Shown here one piece after another: positions 17,276 to 27,300 of a stretch of 64,000 bases of DNA (position 1 is the first letter of the stretch; each line of letters starts with the position of its first letter). The stretch covers positions 41,161 to 105,160 of the forward strand of contig DAHWSH010000012.1 in NCBI GenBank assembly GCA_027338645.1, in the 5' to 3' direction. The notes under the pieces were generated by a model that worked only from the letters and a program-made list of their open reading frames with translations, did no database searches and was not told the origin of the DNA. The stretch is from JAJZIH01 sp021785265 (GTDB taxonomy: Bacteria; Pseudomonadota; Gammaproteobacteria; JAKAQQ01). Both the position numbers and the translations under genes were made by a program.

Positions 17276-17821
17276 ATGAGCCACAGCGGCCAACACGGGG
17301 AGTCCGGGCAGATTCCGTTGCACGAGTTGCAGGGAATGGTGTGCGGCTTGCTCTGTGCAGGCTGGATACCGGAAGGGCAAAAGCCGCACGCGAGTGGCGG
17401 TTCCCCATTCCAGACTCCCCCGGAATGGGGGGAGGCCGAGTGGGCGTTCTGGCGGACTCGGAGCCCCCTTTTGGCCGAGCAGTTGGCCCACGGCCAGCTC
17501 GATTTCAATCTCGGCCTGCCGGATGATGAAGCCACTTTGGGCAGCCGGATCGGGGCCTTGGCGTGCTGGCTCGGGGGTTTTCTCTCGGCCCTGGGCGAGG
17601 CGGGAGCCGGTTTCCCGAAGACGCGGGAGGGCCACGAAGTGCTCCGGGATCTTGTGGAGATCAGCCGCGTGGAACCCCCGCCGGAACCGGCGGAGAGTGA
17701 TGAGCAGGACTTCCTCGAAGTCACCGAATACGTGCGCATGGCGGTCCAGTTTTTGTACGATGAACGATGGGGGTCGAACGCCCCCCCGATGACCGAGGAG
17801 TCCCCCCATGAACCACCGTGA
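17276..17821 (+). CDS. UPF0149 (YgfB/YecA-like) family protein
   Basis: A 181-residue all-helical protein of the UPF0149 family. The LHELQGMVCGLLCAG motif near the N-terminus and ALACWLGGFLSALG in the middle are the hallmarks, followed by an acidic stretch and EYVRMAVQFLYDE. In Pseudomonas a member of this family affects stress and beta-lactam tolerance. The biochemical role is unsettled. ATG 17276 is chosen because a -10-like TAGAAT at 17232 makes the GTG at 17228 an unlikely start. It overlaps pepP by 14 bp, and this pairing is common in gammaproteobacteria. Confidence 0.85.
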   Translation: MSHSGQHGESGQIPLHELQGMVCGLLCAGWIPEGQKPHASGGSPFQTPPEWGEAEWAFWRTRSPLLAEQLAHGQLDFNLGLPDDEATLGSRIGALACWLGGFLSALGEAGAGFPKTREGHEVLRDLVEISRVEPPPEPAESDEQDFLEVTEYVRMAVQFLYDERWGSNAPPMTEESPHEPP

Positions 17822-19124
17822 AGAATGGGCGCGCCGTCGGCGTGCGCTGTTGCGCGAAATGGGCCGTGATGCGATCGCGATCCTGCCGGGTGCGGAGGAA
17901 AAATTCCGCAACCGGGACGTGAGCTACCGCTTCCGCCAGAGTAGTGATTTTCTTTACCTGACCGGTTTCGAGGAACCGGGGGCCGTGGCCGTTTTCGTGC
18001 CGGGTCGTTCGGAAGGAGAGTATCTCCTGTTTTGTAACCCGCGCGACCGCGAGCGCGAAACGTGGATCGGCCGGCGTGCCGGTCCGGAGGGGGCTGTGGA
18101 ACAGTATGGGGCGGACTTGGGATTTTCGATCGCCCAGCTGGACGCCGAGATGCCGCGGCTGCTTGAGGGGGTCGACCGGATCTTCTATACCATGGGCCAA
18201 AATGAGGCCTTCGACCACCGGGTGATCGACTGGGTCAACGGCTTGCGGGCACGGGTTCGTTCGGGGATTGCTTCTCCCGAAACCTTCATCTCGCTTGAAC
18301 CCCTCGTTCATGAGATGCGCCTGTTCAAGTCCAAGGTGGAAATTGCCGAGATGCGCAGGGCGGCCCGGGTCAGTGTTGCCGCCCATCGGCGCGTGCTTCG
18401 GATGCTGGCTCCCGGGCTCCATGAATATGACGTTGCGGCCGAGGTGCTGCACGAATTCATGCGGGCGGGGTGTGAGGAAGCCTATGGCACAATCGCCGGG
18501 GGTGGGGTCAATGCCTGCATCCTGCATTACACCCAGAACTCGGATTTGCTCAAGGATGGCGATCTGCTGCTCTTGGATGCCGGCTGCGAGTCCCGGGGTT
18601 ATGCCGCGGATATCACGCGAACCTTTCCCGTGAATGGCCGTTTCAGCCCGGAACAGCGGGCGGTTTACGACGTCGTGCTCGCTGCCCAGCAGGAGGCGAT
18701 TGCGACTTGCCGGCGGGGACGGCACTGGAATGAACCCTATGAGGCCACGGTGCGGGTCATCACCCAGGGACTCGTGCGCCTGGGACTGCTCCGGGGACCG
18801 GTCCGGGAACTGATCCGCGACCGGGCGTATGAAGAGTTTTATATGCACCGGGCCGGTCACTGGCTCGGTCTCGATGTGCATGATGTCGGGAGCTACAAGA
18901 TCGATGGCCACTGGCGCGAACTCGAACCCGGCATGGTCTTGACCGTGGAACCGGGAATCTACCTCCGCCCCGGGAACCGACGGATCCCCAAGCGCTTCCA
19001 GGGCATCGGCGTCCGCATCGAAGATGACGTGCTCATTACCCGGAAGGATCCTGACGTGTTGACCCGACCACTGGTCAAATCGGCAGACGACATCGAGCAG
19101 GGGATGCATGTCGGACGGGCCTGA
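17808..19124 (+). CDS. pepP: Xaa-Pro aminopeptidase
   Basis: Metal-dependent removal of N-terminal residues before proline. The 438-residue protein has the aminopeptidase P N-terminal domain (RFRQSSDFLYLTGFEEPG) and the pita-bread catalytic domain. Metal ligands are visible: Asp in LLLDAGCE and ADITRTFP, His in MHRAGHWLGLDVHDVG, Glu in TVEPGIYL and Glu in GIGVRIEDDVLIT. The start overlaps the UPF0149 gene by 14 bp and the end overlaps ubiH by 17 bp, so translation along the operon is coupled. Confidence 0.96.
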   Translation: MNHREEWARRRRALLREMGRDAIAILPGAEEKFRNRDVSYRFRQSSDFLYLTGFEEPGAVAVFVPGRSEGEYLLFCNPRDRERETWIGRRAGPEGAVEQYGADLGFSIAQLDAEMPRLLEGVDRIFYTMGQNEAFDHRVIDWVNGLRARVRSGIASPETFISLEPLVHEMRLFKSKVEIAEMRRAARVSVAAHRRVLRMLAPGLHEYDVAAEVLHEFMRAGCEEAYGTIAGGGVNACILHYTQNSDLLKDGDLLLLDAGCESRGYAADITRTFPVNGRFSPEQRAVYDVVLAAQQEAIATCRRGRHWNEPYEATVRVITQGLVRLGLLRGPVRELIRDRAYEEFYMHRAGHWLGLDVHDVGSYKIDGHWRELEPGMVLTVEPGIYLRPGNRRIPKRFQGIGVRIEDDVLITRKDPDVLTRPLVKSADDIEQGMHVGRA

Positions 19125-20304
19125 TCCCACCGGATCGGCCGGACTCCTGATTTCGGGAGCCGGAAGCGTCGGGGCGGCACTGGCTCTCGCGGCCGCCCGC
19201 GCCGGTGTGCCCGTCACCCTTGTAGAGCGGCGGGAAGAGGCGGAGTTGCGGAGGGATCAGCGCTTGTTCGTGCTTTCAGAGCCGTCGTGGCGCTGGCTCG
19301 GGGAGATCGGGGTGCTCGCGCACCTGGAGACGCCGGCCTGTCCCATACGTGAGATTTGTGTCGAAGAGCCAGGTCAGCCATCGGTCCGTCTGGAGGCGCT
19401 CGATGTGGACTTGCCCGTCCTCGGTTACACCGTCTGGGCCCACGGGCTTGAAGAAGCGCTCCGCCGGGCCCTCCGGAGCGAGACGGCGATCCGGCTGCTT
19501 TACGGAAGTCGGATCGAGCGCTCAGTGCCTGTCTGCGGAGAGGCGCATTACCGGATCGAGACCCCTCAGGGCGCTACCCAGATAACTCCCCCGCTCGCCG
19601 TGATCGCTGAGGGTCAGCCCCCGGCCTGGGCCCTGGGATCGGGGATGCGGTGCCGTGAGAAGGACACCGGACGGGCCGCACTCGTGATTCCCCTGGCCAG
19701 CCGGGTGCGACCGCAATCCGCCCAAGCTTATGAGCAGTTCGAGGACCGGAGTCTTTTGACGATCCTGCCCGCTGCGACCGATCGGTCGGTCGTCATCTGG
19801 ACCCGGCCGCGGGCCGAGGCCCGCAGTTTCATGGAGGCTTCTCCGGAAAAACGCCGGTTGGATCTCTCGCGCCAGATCCGTTGCCGTCCGGAGGCCATGA
19901 CGGAGGAGGGGAACCCTGTGCTTTTCGATCTCATCTCGCGACGGGTGACCCCGCCCTGCGCTGACCGCGTGCTCTTGATCGGCAATGCCGCCCATACGGT
20001 TGTTCCCTTTGCGGCCCAGGGCCTGAATCTTGCGCTGCGGGACGCGCGCCACCTGGTCGACGCGATCGCCTCCGCGCGTGTCCGGGGAGAGGATTGGGGG
20101 GGCGGAGCGTGGAATGCCCGCTTCTGGGCTAGTCGGGTCTGTGATCACCGCCGTGTGGACCAGCTGACCTTGGGCCTACCCCGGCTGTTTGAACAGACAG
20201 ATCCCATGGTTCGCCTGATCCGAAGAGGGGGGTGGAGAATGGTCGCCCGGTCTCGTACCCTCCAGCGTCGCATCCTGGTACGGGGGCTCGGATGGAATCC
20301 CTGA
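19108..20304 (+). CDS. ubiH: FAD-dependent ubiquinone hydroxylase, UbiH type
   Basis: A 398-residue class A flavoprotein monooxygenase of the UbiH/UbiF/VisC family, hydroxylating the aromatic ring during ubiquinone synthesis. The dinucleotide fold ISGAGSVGAALALAAARAG opens the protein, a DQRLFVLS block follows, and the second FAD motif is GNAAHTVVPFAAQGLNLALRD. The GNAA variant (instead of GDAA) is like UbiH. It lies between pepP and a second hydroxylase, the classical pepP-ubiH-ubiI order. Which ring position it acts on is inferred from family and context. Confidence 0.9.
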   Translation: MSDGPDPTGSAGLLISGAGSVGAALALAAARAGVPVTLVERREEAELRRDQRLFVLSEPSWRWLGEIGVLAHLETPACPIREICVEEPGQPSVRLEALDVDLPVLGYTVWAHGLEEALRRALRSETAIRLLYGSRIERSVPVCGEAHYRIETPQGATQITPPLAVIAEGQPPAWALGSGMRCREKDTGRAALVIPLASRVRPQSAQAYEQFEDRSLLTILPAATDRSVVIWTRPRAEARSFMEASPEKRRLDLSRQIRCRPEAMTEEGNPVLFDLISRRVTPPCADRVLLIGNAAHTVVPFAAQGLNLALRDARHLVDAIASARVRGEDWGGGAWNARFWASRVCDHRRVDQLTLGLPRLFEQTDPMVRLIRRGGWRMVARSRTLQRRILVRGLGWNP

Positions 20305-21506
20305 AGGCCGAGAAGATTTCTCGGTCGGCGACGGGTCCGATCGCGATCGTGGGAGACGGGCCGGTGGGTCTCCTGACCGCCTGCCTCGTGGCCCGTCACC
20401 ACCCGGTCTGCCGGATCGGGGAGAGGAGGATGACGGCTCTACCGGAAAAGGATCCCCGCCTCTATGCCCTCTCGGCCACGAGTCTCAATCTCCTGGAACG
20501 CCTGGGAATCTATAGCGAACTCGGGCCCCTGCGTTGTCGGATATTTTCCGAACTGGAGATCTGGATTCACCGTCATCGGAGCCGCCTCCGCTTCTCGGCT
20601 GAGGATATCGGAGGAGGACTTCTCGGTGCGACCGTCTGGGCACGGGATCTTTTACCGATCCTCGAAAGCTTCGCTCAAGCCGCCGACATCACTCGCCTGG
20701 AGGATCATCCCGACCGGATCGAGCGGACGGGGGGGGGGTGGAGGTTCAAGGAGGACGGGAGGGATGGGGAGTTTCCTCTGTTGATCGTGGCCGAAGGGGG
20801 GGATTCCCGTCTGCGCGAACGCCAAGGAATTCCGCTCGACATCCACGACTATGGCGAAAACGCCGTGACGGGGCGGTGCGTGCCCGAGCGGGAAGGTGGT
20901 GACGTTTTGCGCCAGGTCTTTACCCCCTGGGGACCCCTCGGTCTTCTGCCGGCACCCGGGGGCGGATTGTCCTTCGTCTGGTCCATGCCCAATCCGATCG
21001 CGCGTGCTTGGCAGCTGCGGAAGCCCGAGGAATGGGCTTTGCTGATCGAGGAAGCCACCGAAGGTTTCTACGGGCGGATCCATCTGCCGGAACCTCCGCA
21101 CGCGTTTCCGCTGCGACGCCTGGTTGCGCGGCGCTATGTCGCAGAACGATTCGCCCTGGTGGGGGATGCGGCCCATGTGATCCACCCGTTCGCTGGGCAG
21201 GGTCTCAATCTCGGTTTCCTCGATGCGGGTGTTCTGGCAGGCCGACTGGCACGGACCGTGCGCCATTCCGGCCCGGTGCCGTGGGCGGTGGCACTGGAGG
21301 CTTATGACCGAAAGCGACGCGGCGCGAACCTCCGGTTTCTCGCCGGTCTCGAAGCCCTCCGTCTGTTTTTCAGGGTCCGCGATCCGCTGGGTTGGCGGGA
21401 CCAGGCCCTCCGGGTTCTCGCGCGGCACCGCCTCCTGAGGCGCCCATGGGTGGCTGCGGCTGCCGGCCATGGCAGCCGCAGCCAGCTCCGCGACGGGAAT
21501 CCGTAG
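20292..21506 (+). CDS. Second UbiH/UbiI/VisC-family hydroxylase
   Basis: A 404-residue paralogue of the preceding gene. The FAD-binding motif IVGDGPVGLLTACLVARHH is followed by DPRLYALSATSLNLLERLG and by LVGDAAHVIHPFAGQGLNLGFLD. Position suggests the UbiI (C5 hydroxylation) role, but UbiF, UbiL or UbiM activity cannot be excluded. ATG 20292, inside the end of ubiH (13 bp overlap), fits the family N-terminus. The frame itself is open from 20232. Confidence 0.85.
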   Translation: MESLKAEKISRSATGPIAIVGDGPVGLLTACLVARHHPVCRIGERRMTALPEKDPRLYALSATSLNLLERLGIYSELGPLRCRIFSELEIWIHRHRSRLRFSAEDIGGGLLGATVWARDLLPILESFAQAADITRLEDHPDRIERTGGGWRFKEDGRDGEFPLLIVAEGGDSRLRERQGIPLDIHDYGENAVTGRCVPEREGGDVLRQVFTPWGPLGLLPAPGGGLSFVWSMPNPIARAWQLRKPEEWALLIEEATEGFYGRIHLPEPPHAFPLRRLVARRYVAERFALVGDAAHVIHPFAGQGLNLGFLDAGVLAGRLARTVRHSGPVPWAVALEAYDRKRRGANLRFLAGLEALRLFFRVRDPLGWRDQALRVLARHRLLRRPWVAAAAGHGSRSQLRDGNP

Positions 21507-21540
21507 GGGAGGCATGACCTCATCAGGGGGTCTGCCGGCA

Positions 21541-24207
21541 ATGCCCTTTCCCCGCCCGATCCGAGAGGGGAGCTGGCTCGTGCCCACCGATCGCTTGCGT
21601 CGACTCCTCCTCGCGACTGAACTGGAAGAGCAGGACGCAGCTGGACATCGGCTGGCTCTGGCACCCCTGATCGAGCAGCCTGCCGAATGGGCTCGTCGGC
21701 ACTGGGCGGCGATTGATAGCGAGACCCGTCTTCTGCCCCCGGCGGCCGACCGCCTGATGTGGCTGGATGTGGTTCGGAGCGTGGATGCCTCCGTGCAGCA
21801 TCCCCTGGGGCTGGCCCGTCTGGCCCAGGAGGCCTTTGCGCTCGAAGCAGACTGGCAGATCGACGAACGGCAGTTGGGGGAGGGGGGTGGCCAGGAGCAC
21901 GAGCGTTACCGCCTGCTCAGAACACGGTTTCTTGAACGGATTCGGGATGGTGGCTTCGAGTCACAGGGCCGCCTGCTCGAAAGGGTCGTCCGGGCCTTTG
22001 CGGACGGTCACCTCAAGGAGCCAGAGGACTCTCTCACCTTCTTCGGCTTCGATGAACTGACTCCGCTCGAGTTGCGTCTTGCACAGACAGCCCGTGAGCG
22101 TGGTTGCCGGTGTCTCATCCGGGACGAGGTTGAGGGACGACCTCCCGCCCACTACTCTGTCCAGTCCTACCCGAACCGCACTGACGAGCTTTATGCGGTG
22201 GCCCGGGCGGTTCAAGCCACCCACCGGGAGAACCCGTCGTGCCGCATCGGGATCGTCCTATTGGGTGGAGACCGTTTCCGGGCGCAACTCCGAGCGGTGT
22301 TGGATGATGTGCTCGCTCCCCCGCGCCTCGCGTCTTTGAGTGATCCCACTCACCGTCCCTACAGCCTGAGCCTGGGCGATCCCCTGTCCGAGTATCCACT
22401 GGTGGAAACGGCACTGGATGTCTTGGACGGCGCGGATCGCAACCATTCGGGCGAGGGATTGAGTCGTTTTTTGCGCAGCCCCTACTGGGGAGAGATCGGA
22501 GGGGATGGTCCAAAACGCTTTGCCGCGGACCGCGCTTGGCGGAATCTGGGTCGGGGCATCGGGAGCGGTTGGGAGAGCCTGACCGCCCTCGCCGAGTGTC
22601 CCGAGGATTTCCGGATCCGGGGGCGGGCCCTGATGGCCCGATTGGAATCCTTTGGGTCGCATCTCAAGCATTCCTTTTCCGAATGGGTCGGACTCTGGAT
22701 GGGATTGCTCGTCGATATCGGGTGGCCGGGGACTCGGACACTCGATTCGACGGAGTACCAGACCTATGCGGCTTGGCTGGAGACGGTCCAGTCTTTTTCC
22801 GCGCTGGACATGATCGATTGCCGTTGGTCGCTGGAGGAGTTCCGGAACTGGGTGAGGGAGAGTTTCCGGGAGAGAATTTTCCAGCCCGAGTCCCCTTCGG
22901 TCCCGATCTCCGTCATGGGTCCGCTCGAAACTGCCGGACTGACTTTTGACCGCCTGTGGGTTCTCGGTGCCGAAGCCGAAGTCTGGCCGGCCCCTCCCCA
23001 TCCCCACCCGTTTTTGCCTTTCGTTTTGCAAAGGCAGTTCGGCCTGCCTCATGCGGACAGCCTACGCGAGTTCCGTTTCGGGGAACGGCTGGTCGAACGA
23101 TGGAAGCGTGCGGCGCCCGAACTCCACGTGAGCTGGACCACGCATGAAGAGGACACAGAACATGACCTTTCGCCTTACTTCAGCCCGGCCGCCGACTCCC
23201 CTCCGAGCGCTTTCCGGGAACGGGGGTTCAGAGCCCGGTGGCGGGGCTGTGCCCAGCCGCTCGAAGCGGTTCCCTTTACGGATCCCGTGCCCTGGTCCGG
23301 ATCGGAGGTCCGCGGCGGCACGCGCCTTCTCGAGGATCAGGCGGCCTGTCCCTTCATGGCCTTTGCTACCCATCGCTTGAAGGCGGAGGTGCTCGCGCCG
23401 TGGCGCATGCCACTGGACCGACGGGAACGCGGACGACTCCTGCATGCCATGCTGGAACATATCGGATCCTTGGGACTGAGTGCAGATCGGCCATCTGGCT
23501 CCCCGGAGTGGGCGGAACTGGTCCGCCAGTCCGTGGATCTCGTTCTCGAAACTGAAATTCGAGGTGGCCGACTGGTCCGGGCGCTGTGCGAGGCCCTCCG
23601 GGAGCATTTCATCGAGGAGCTTCGCTCCTGGTTTGAAAACATGGAGGAATCACGGATCACCCCTTTCCATTCCGAACCCGAAAGGGAAGCCACGGTGGTT
23701 CTGGCCGGAATCACGTTCCGGATCCGTGCGGATCGCATCGACCGGTTCCCGGATGGCGCAGCGGCCATCGTGGACTATAAAACCGGTAGTCCGCCGAAGC
23801 CCGGCGACTGGCTGAATTCCGAGCGTCTGTTCAAGCCGCAACTGCCGGCCTATGCCCTGGCCTGGCCCGAAGCGCGTGCCCTCCTCGTGGCCTGTCTCGG
23901 CAAGTTTCCGGGCTATCACGGGCTCGAGGACAGCGCCTGGTCGAGTCTCGCCGAGCTCAATCTCACCGGGGTCCCCGACTGGGACGCGCAGCGGCAGGAC
24001 TGGAAGGCGGGTCTGGATGCGCTGGCCCAGGAGATCCGTACCGGTCGAAACGATCTCGATCCCCGTGGAGTGAAGGCATCGCCTTGCCGATGGTGTGAGT
24101 TTCCGGCCCTATGTCGTCTTCATGAACGCCCCGAGGTGGATCGCCAACGGAATGAAGAAGAACCTGTGGAGCCGACGACACCCGAGAGCGCCGATGAGTC
24201 GGCATAA
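21541..24207 (+). CDS. AddB-like repair nuclease
   Basis: A protein of about 888 residues related to the AddB subunit of the AddAB helicase-nuclease. The N-terminal helicase-like part has no intact Walker A motif. The C-terminal part is a PD-(D/E)XK nuclease (RADRIDRF, then AAIVDYKTGSP). Four cysteines for an AddB-type iron-sulfur cluster are present: one in DQAACPFMAF, and three in CRWCEFPALC (C-x2-C-x5-C) near the end. It fits the family of about 900-residue probable DNA repair proteins found next to UvrD-type helicases in Beta- and Gammaproteobacteria. ATG 21541 has AGGGGG ten bases upstream. ATG 21514 has its purine stretch too close. Confidence 0.82.
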   Translation: MPFPRPIREGSWLVPTDRLRRLLLATELEEQDAAGHRLALAPLIEQPAEWARRHWAAIDSETRLLPPAADRLMWLDVVRSVDASVQHPLGLARLAQEAFALEADWQIDERQLGEGGGQEHERYRLLRTRFLERIRDGGFESQGRLLERVVRAFADGHLKEPEDSLTFFGFDELTPLELRLAQTARERGCRCLIRDEVEGRPPAHYSVQSYPNRTDELYAVARAVQATHRENPSCRIGIVLLGGDRFRAQLRAVLDDVLAPPRLASLSDPTHRPYSLSLGDPLSEYPLVETALDVLDGADRNHSGEGLSRFLRSPYWGEIGGDGPKRFAADRAWRNLGRGIGSGWESLTALAECPEDFRIRGRALMARLESFGSHLKHSFSEWVGLWMGLLVDIGWPGTRTLDSTEYQTYAAWLETVQSFSALDMIDCRWSLEEFRNWVRESFRERIFQPESPSVPISVMGPLETAGLTFDRLWVLGAEAEVWPAPPHPHPFLPFVLQRQFGLPHADSLREFRFGERLVERWKRAAPELHVSWTTHEEDTEHDLSPYFSPAADSPPSAFRERGFRARWRGCAQPLEAVPFTDPVPWSGSEVRGGTRLLEDQAACPFMAFATHRLKAEVLAPWRMPLDRRERGRLLHAMLEHIGSLGLSADRPSGSPEWAELVRQSVDLVLETEIRGGRLVRALCEALREHFIEELRSWFENMEESRITPFHSEPEREATVVLAGITFRIRADRIDRFPDGAAAIVDYKTGSPPKPGDWLNSERLFKPQLPAYALAWPEARALLVACLGKFPGYHGLEDSAWSSLAELNLTGVPDWDAQRQDWKAGLDALAQEIRTGRNDLDPRGVKASPCRWCEFPALCRLHERPEVDRQRNEEEPVEPTTPESADESA

Positions 24208-24362
24208 AGACGGGAACCGTACGCATGGCCCGTGTCATCACGATCTGGGAGAAGGGTCGGTCAGGAACGTTCGGGAGTCCGGTGTGTTGCTTTTCGGTGC
24301 CCGGGGATCGGCTCTTCAATCATTGGTCGGTCATGCGATACGGGGAGCGGAAAACGATCGGG

Positions 24363-27300
24363 ATGCGTGAGGGCGTGACTGAAAAACCGAAAGACGATGA
24401 GTCCGTCCGGGAACGTGCACTGGATCCGGAAGGCTCTTTTCTCGTTCAGGCGCCGGCCGGATCGGGAAAAACCACGTTGCTGGTGAGGCGATTTTTGACT
24501 TTGTTGTCCCATGTCGATGAGCCTGAGGAAATCCTGGCCCTCACCTTCACCCGGAAAGCGCAGGCGGAGATGACCCACCGGATCTGGCAGGCCCTTTCCG
24601 CCACGGATCCATCCGGTCCCTTGGCCGGGCCCGTGGAACTCGTCAGCAGACGGAGCCAGGCACTCGGCTGGAATCTCGAACGCATGCCGCAACGTCTCCG
24701 CATCATGACGATCGACGGCTTTGCCCTCGGGTTGATCCAGAAAATGCCGTGGTCGGCTGGCCGGGGGCAGATTCCCCGGGTGACCGAAAGGTCGGAAAGC
24801 CTGTACCTTGAGGCGGCACGCCGGGTCATCGAGGAGTTGCCGTCAGAACCGGATTATCGTGAGGCGATCGGCACCTGGTTGGTCGAGGTCGGAGGGGATC
24901 CCGAAACCCTGGTTGGCTCCCTGGCCCGCATGCTCGCGGTGCGTGAACAATGGCAGGGGCTCCTTTATACGGCCGACCGGGGTCCCGGGCTTGGGGAGGG
25001 GAACGACCGGGCTGGGCTTCATCTTTTTCGAGATACATATCTCCGTTGCTGTCATGACCTGACGCCCACGCGCTTCAAACGCTGGCTAAACCTTGCTCTT
25101 GCTGCCCGGGACTGGCGGCAACGGGTGTGTCCCAACGCGGGTCAGCCGTCGGACACGGGGGAGGCAAAAGAGGCTGACCCCAAGGATCCCTGGGTCGCCG
25201 ACCGGCTCAGTGAAGTGGAGCTTCTCCTCGACCTGTTTCTCACCCAAGAAGGATCCCTGCGCCGTCCCCGTGGAATCCACAGTCTGCTCGGAACCAAGAA
25301 AAGCACGCCCCCGGGGCTTCTGAATGAGCGCGAGTCGCTATCCCGAGCGATCGTTGCCGAACTCGAGTTTCTTGCCGCCGATCCGGGAGGAATCGAGATC
25401 CTGCAAAAGCTCAACCGTTTGCCTCGCATCCTGACTCAAGACTCGGTCCTGCTCGAACGGGTACTCGTGGTTTTGGCGCGGGCGCTCTACCAGCTCAAGG
25501 AGGTTTTCCGGGAGACCGGTACGGTCGATTTTTCCGAGATCACCGAAATGGCGCTTGGGGCATTGGGCGGGGAGGAGCCGACGGATTTGGCCCTCGCTCT
25601 CGATTACCGAATCCAGCACCTTCTGGTAGATGAGTTCCAGGATACGAGCATTGCCCATTACACGTTGCTGAGAAAGCTCCTGAGAGGCTGGCAACCGGGG
25701 GATGGCCACACCTTTTTTGCCGTGGGGGATCCCCTCCAGTCAATTTACCGCTTTCGCCAAGCCGAGGTGGGGGTCTTTTTGGATTGCCAGGAGCGGGGAT
25801 TGCCGGGTTTCCCGCTCGAAACGCTCGTGCTGCATGACAACTACCGGAGCCATCCGGACCTCGTGGACTGGTTCAACCGTCAGTTCAGAAACCTGTTCCC
25901 GGCAACCGATGATCCCGAATCCGGATCCGTTCGCTACAACCCGGTTCGGGCCAGGCGAACCGGGCCCGAGGGGGAAGCCCGTGCCCAGGTCCATCAGGTG
26001 GCTGGGAATGCGCCGGATGACCGGGCCCGGAGGGTCGTCGAACTCATTCGCATGGAGCGGAGCCGGGATCCTTTAGCACGGATTGCCGTCCTCGTTGACA
26101 CGCATGACGAAGCGGAGCCGATTGCCCGCCTCCTCAGAACCGAAAACCTCCCCTTTCGGGCCCTTGATCTCGAGCCGCTCGGCGAATTTGGGGTGGTTCA
26201 GGATCTCCTCATGCTGTCAGTTGCGTTGCTGCATCCGGGCGACCGGCGGGCCTGGCTGGCCGTCCTGCGAGCGCCCTGGATCGGTCTTTCGCTCGCTGAC
26301 CTGGCGGCCCTGAAGGAGATACCCCTGGTCCCGACGGGAACGCTGGTGCCTTGGTCACCGGCGAACTTGTCCGCTGATGGGAGGGTCCGGCTTGAGCGGG
26401 CCTGGCCGATCCTGGAGGCGGCTTTTGAACAGCTGTCCCGGACCCACCGCCTGAGGGAAGTGATCGAGGCCGTGTGGCTCGAACTTGGAGGCCCTGCGCT
26501 CTACCGTCAGGATTTCGATCTCACTTTGGCCGAACGCTTTCTCGACCTGCTGGATGAGCATCCAGGTGGAGAGTGGCGAGCCGATCCGCTTCGCCTCCCG
26601 GAGGCGGTAGCCCATCTCCGGGCTCCCCATGAGGTGGAGATCCAGGATCCGCGACTTGAGCTGCTTACCATCCACCGGGCGAAAGGTCTTGAGTGGGACG
26701 TGGTCATCCTGGGTGGATTGAATCACGTGCCGCCGCGGCAGGATTTGCGCCTGCTCGCCTGGCTGGAACGGATCGGACCTCAAGGATCCGAAGTCATCAT
26801 GGCGACGGCGGATGCGGCAAGCCTCAAGCCCGGGCACTGGGGATGGTATCAGTATCTCAAGGCAGTGGATCAGGAAAAAAATCAGGCGGAACGAGTCCGG
26901 CTGGCTTATGTGGCAGCCACGCGGGCACGCGAGCGCCTGCATCTCGTGGCGCTGGCCGGAAGCGGTCCGGCCCCGAAACCCCGTAAAGGCTCCCTGGCGG
27001 ACGTGTTTTGGTCCGTCCTTTCCTCAACCGAACCCGTCGAGGCGTCGACGGCGCGGCCGGATCCGGAAGTACCGGCGGCACCACTCCGGTTCCGGCGCGG
27101 AGAGGGCTTCCCGGGTCTCGAATGGCCCGATGGAAGCGCGGTCGATCGAGCCCGTGATATCGCGAAGACCCGAGAGCCCGCCCGCCCGGCCTACGATTGG
27201 GCGGAGACCGAGGCACGTGTTCTCGGAGTCGTCCTCCACGAGATTTGTGCGCGGATCGGCCGGCTCGGCTGGGAGCGCAGCCGACCGTGGTATGACCCGG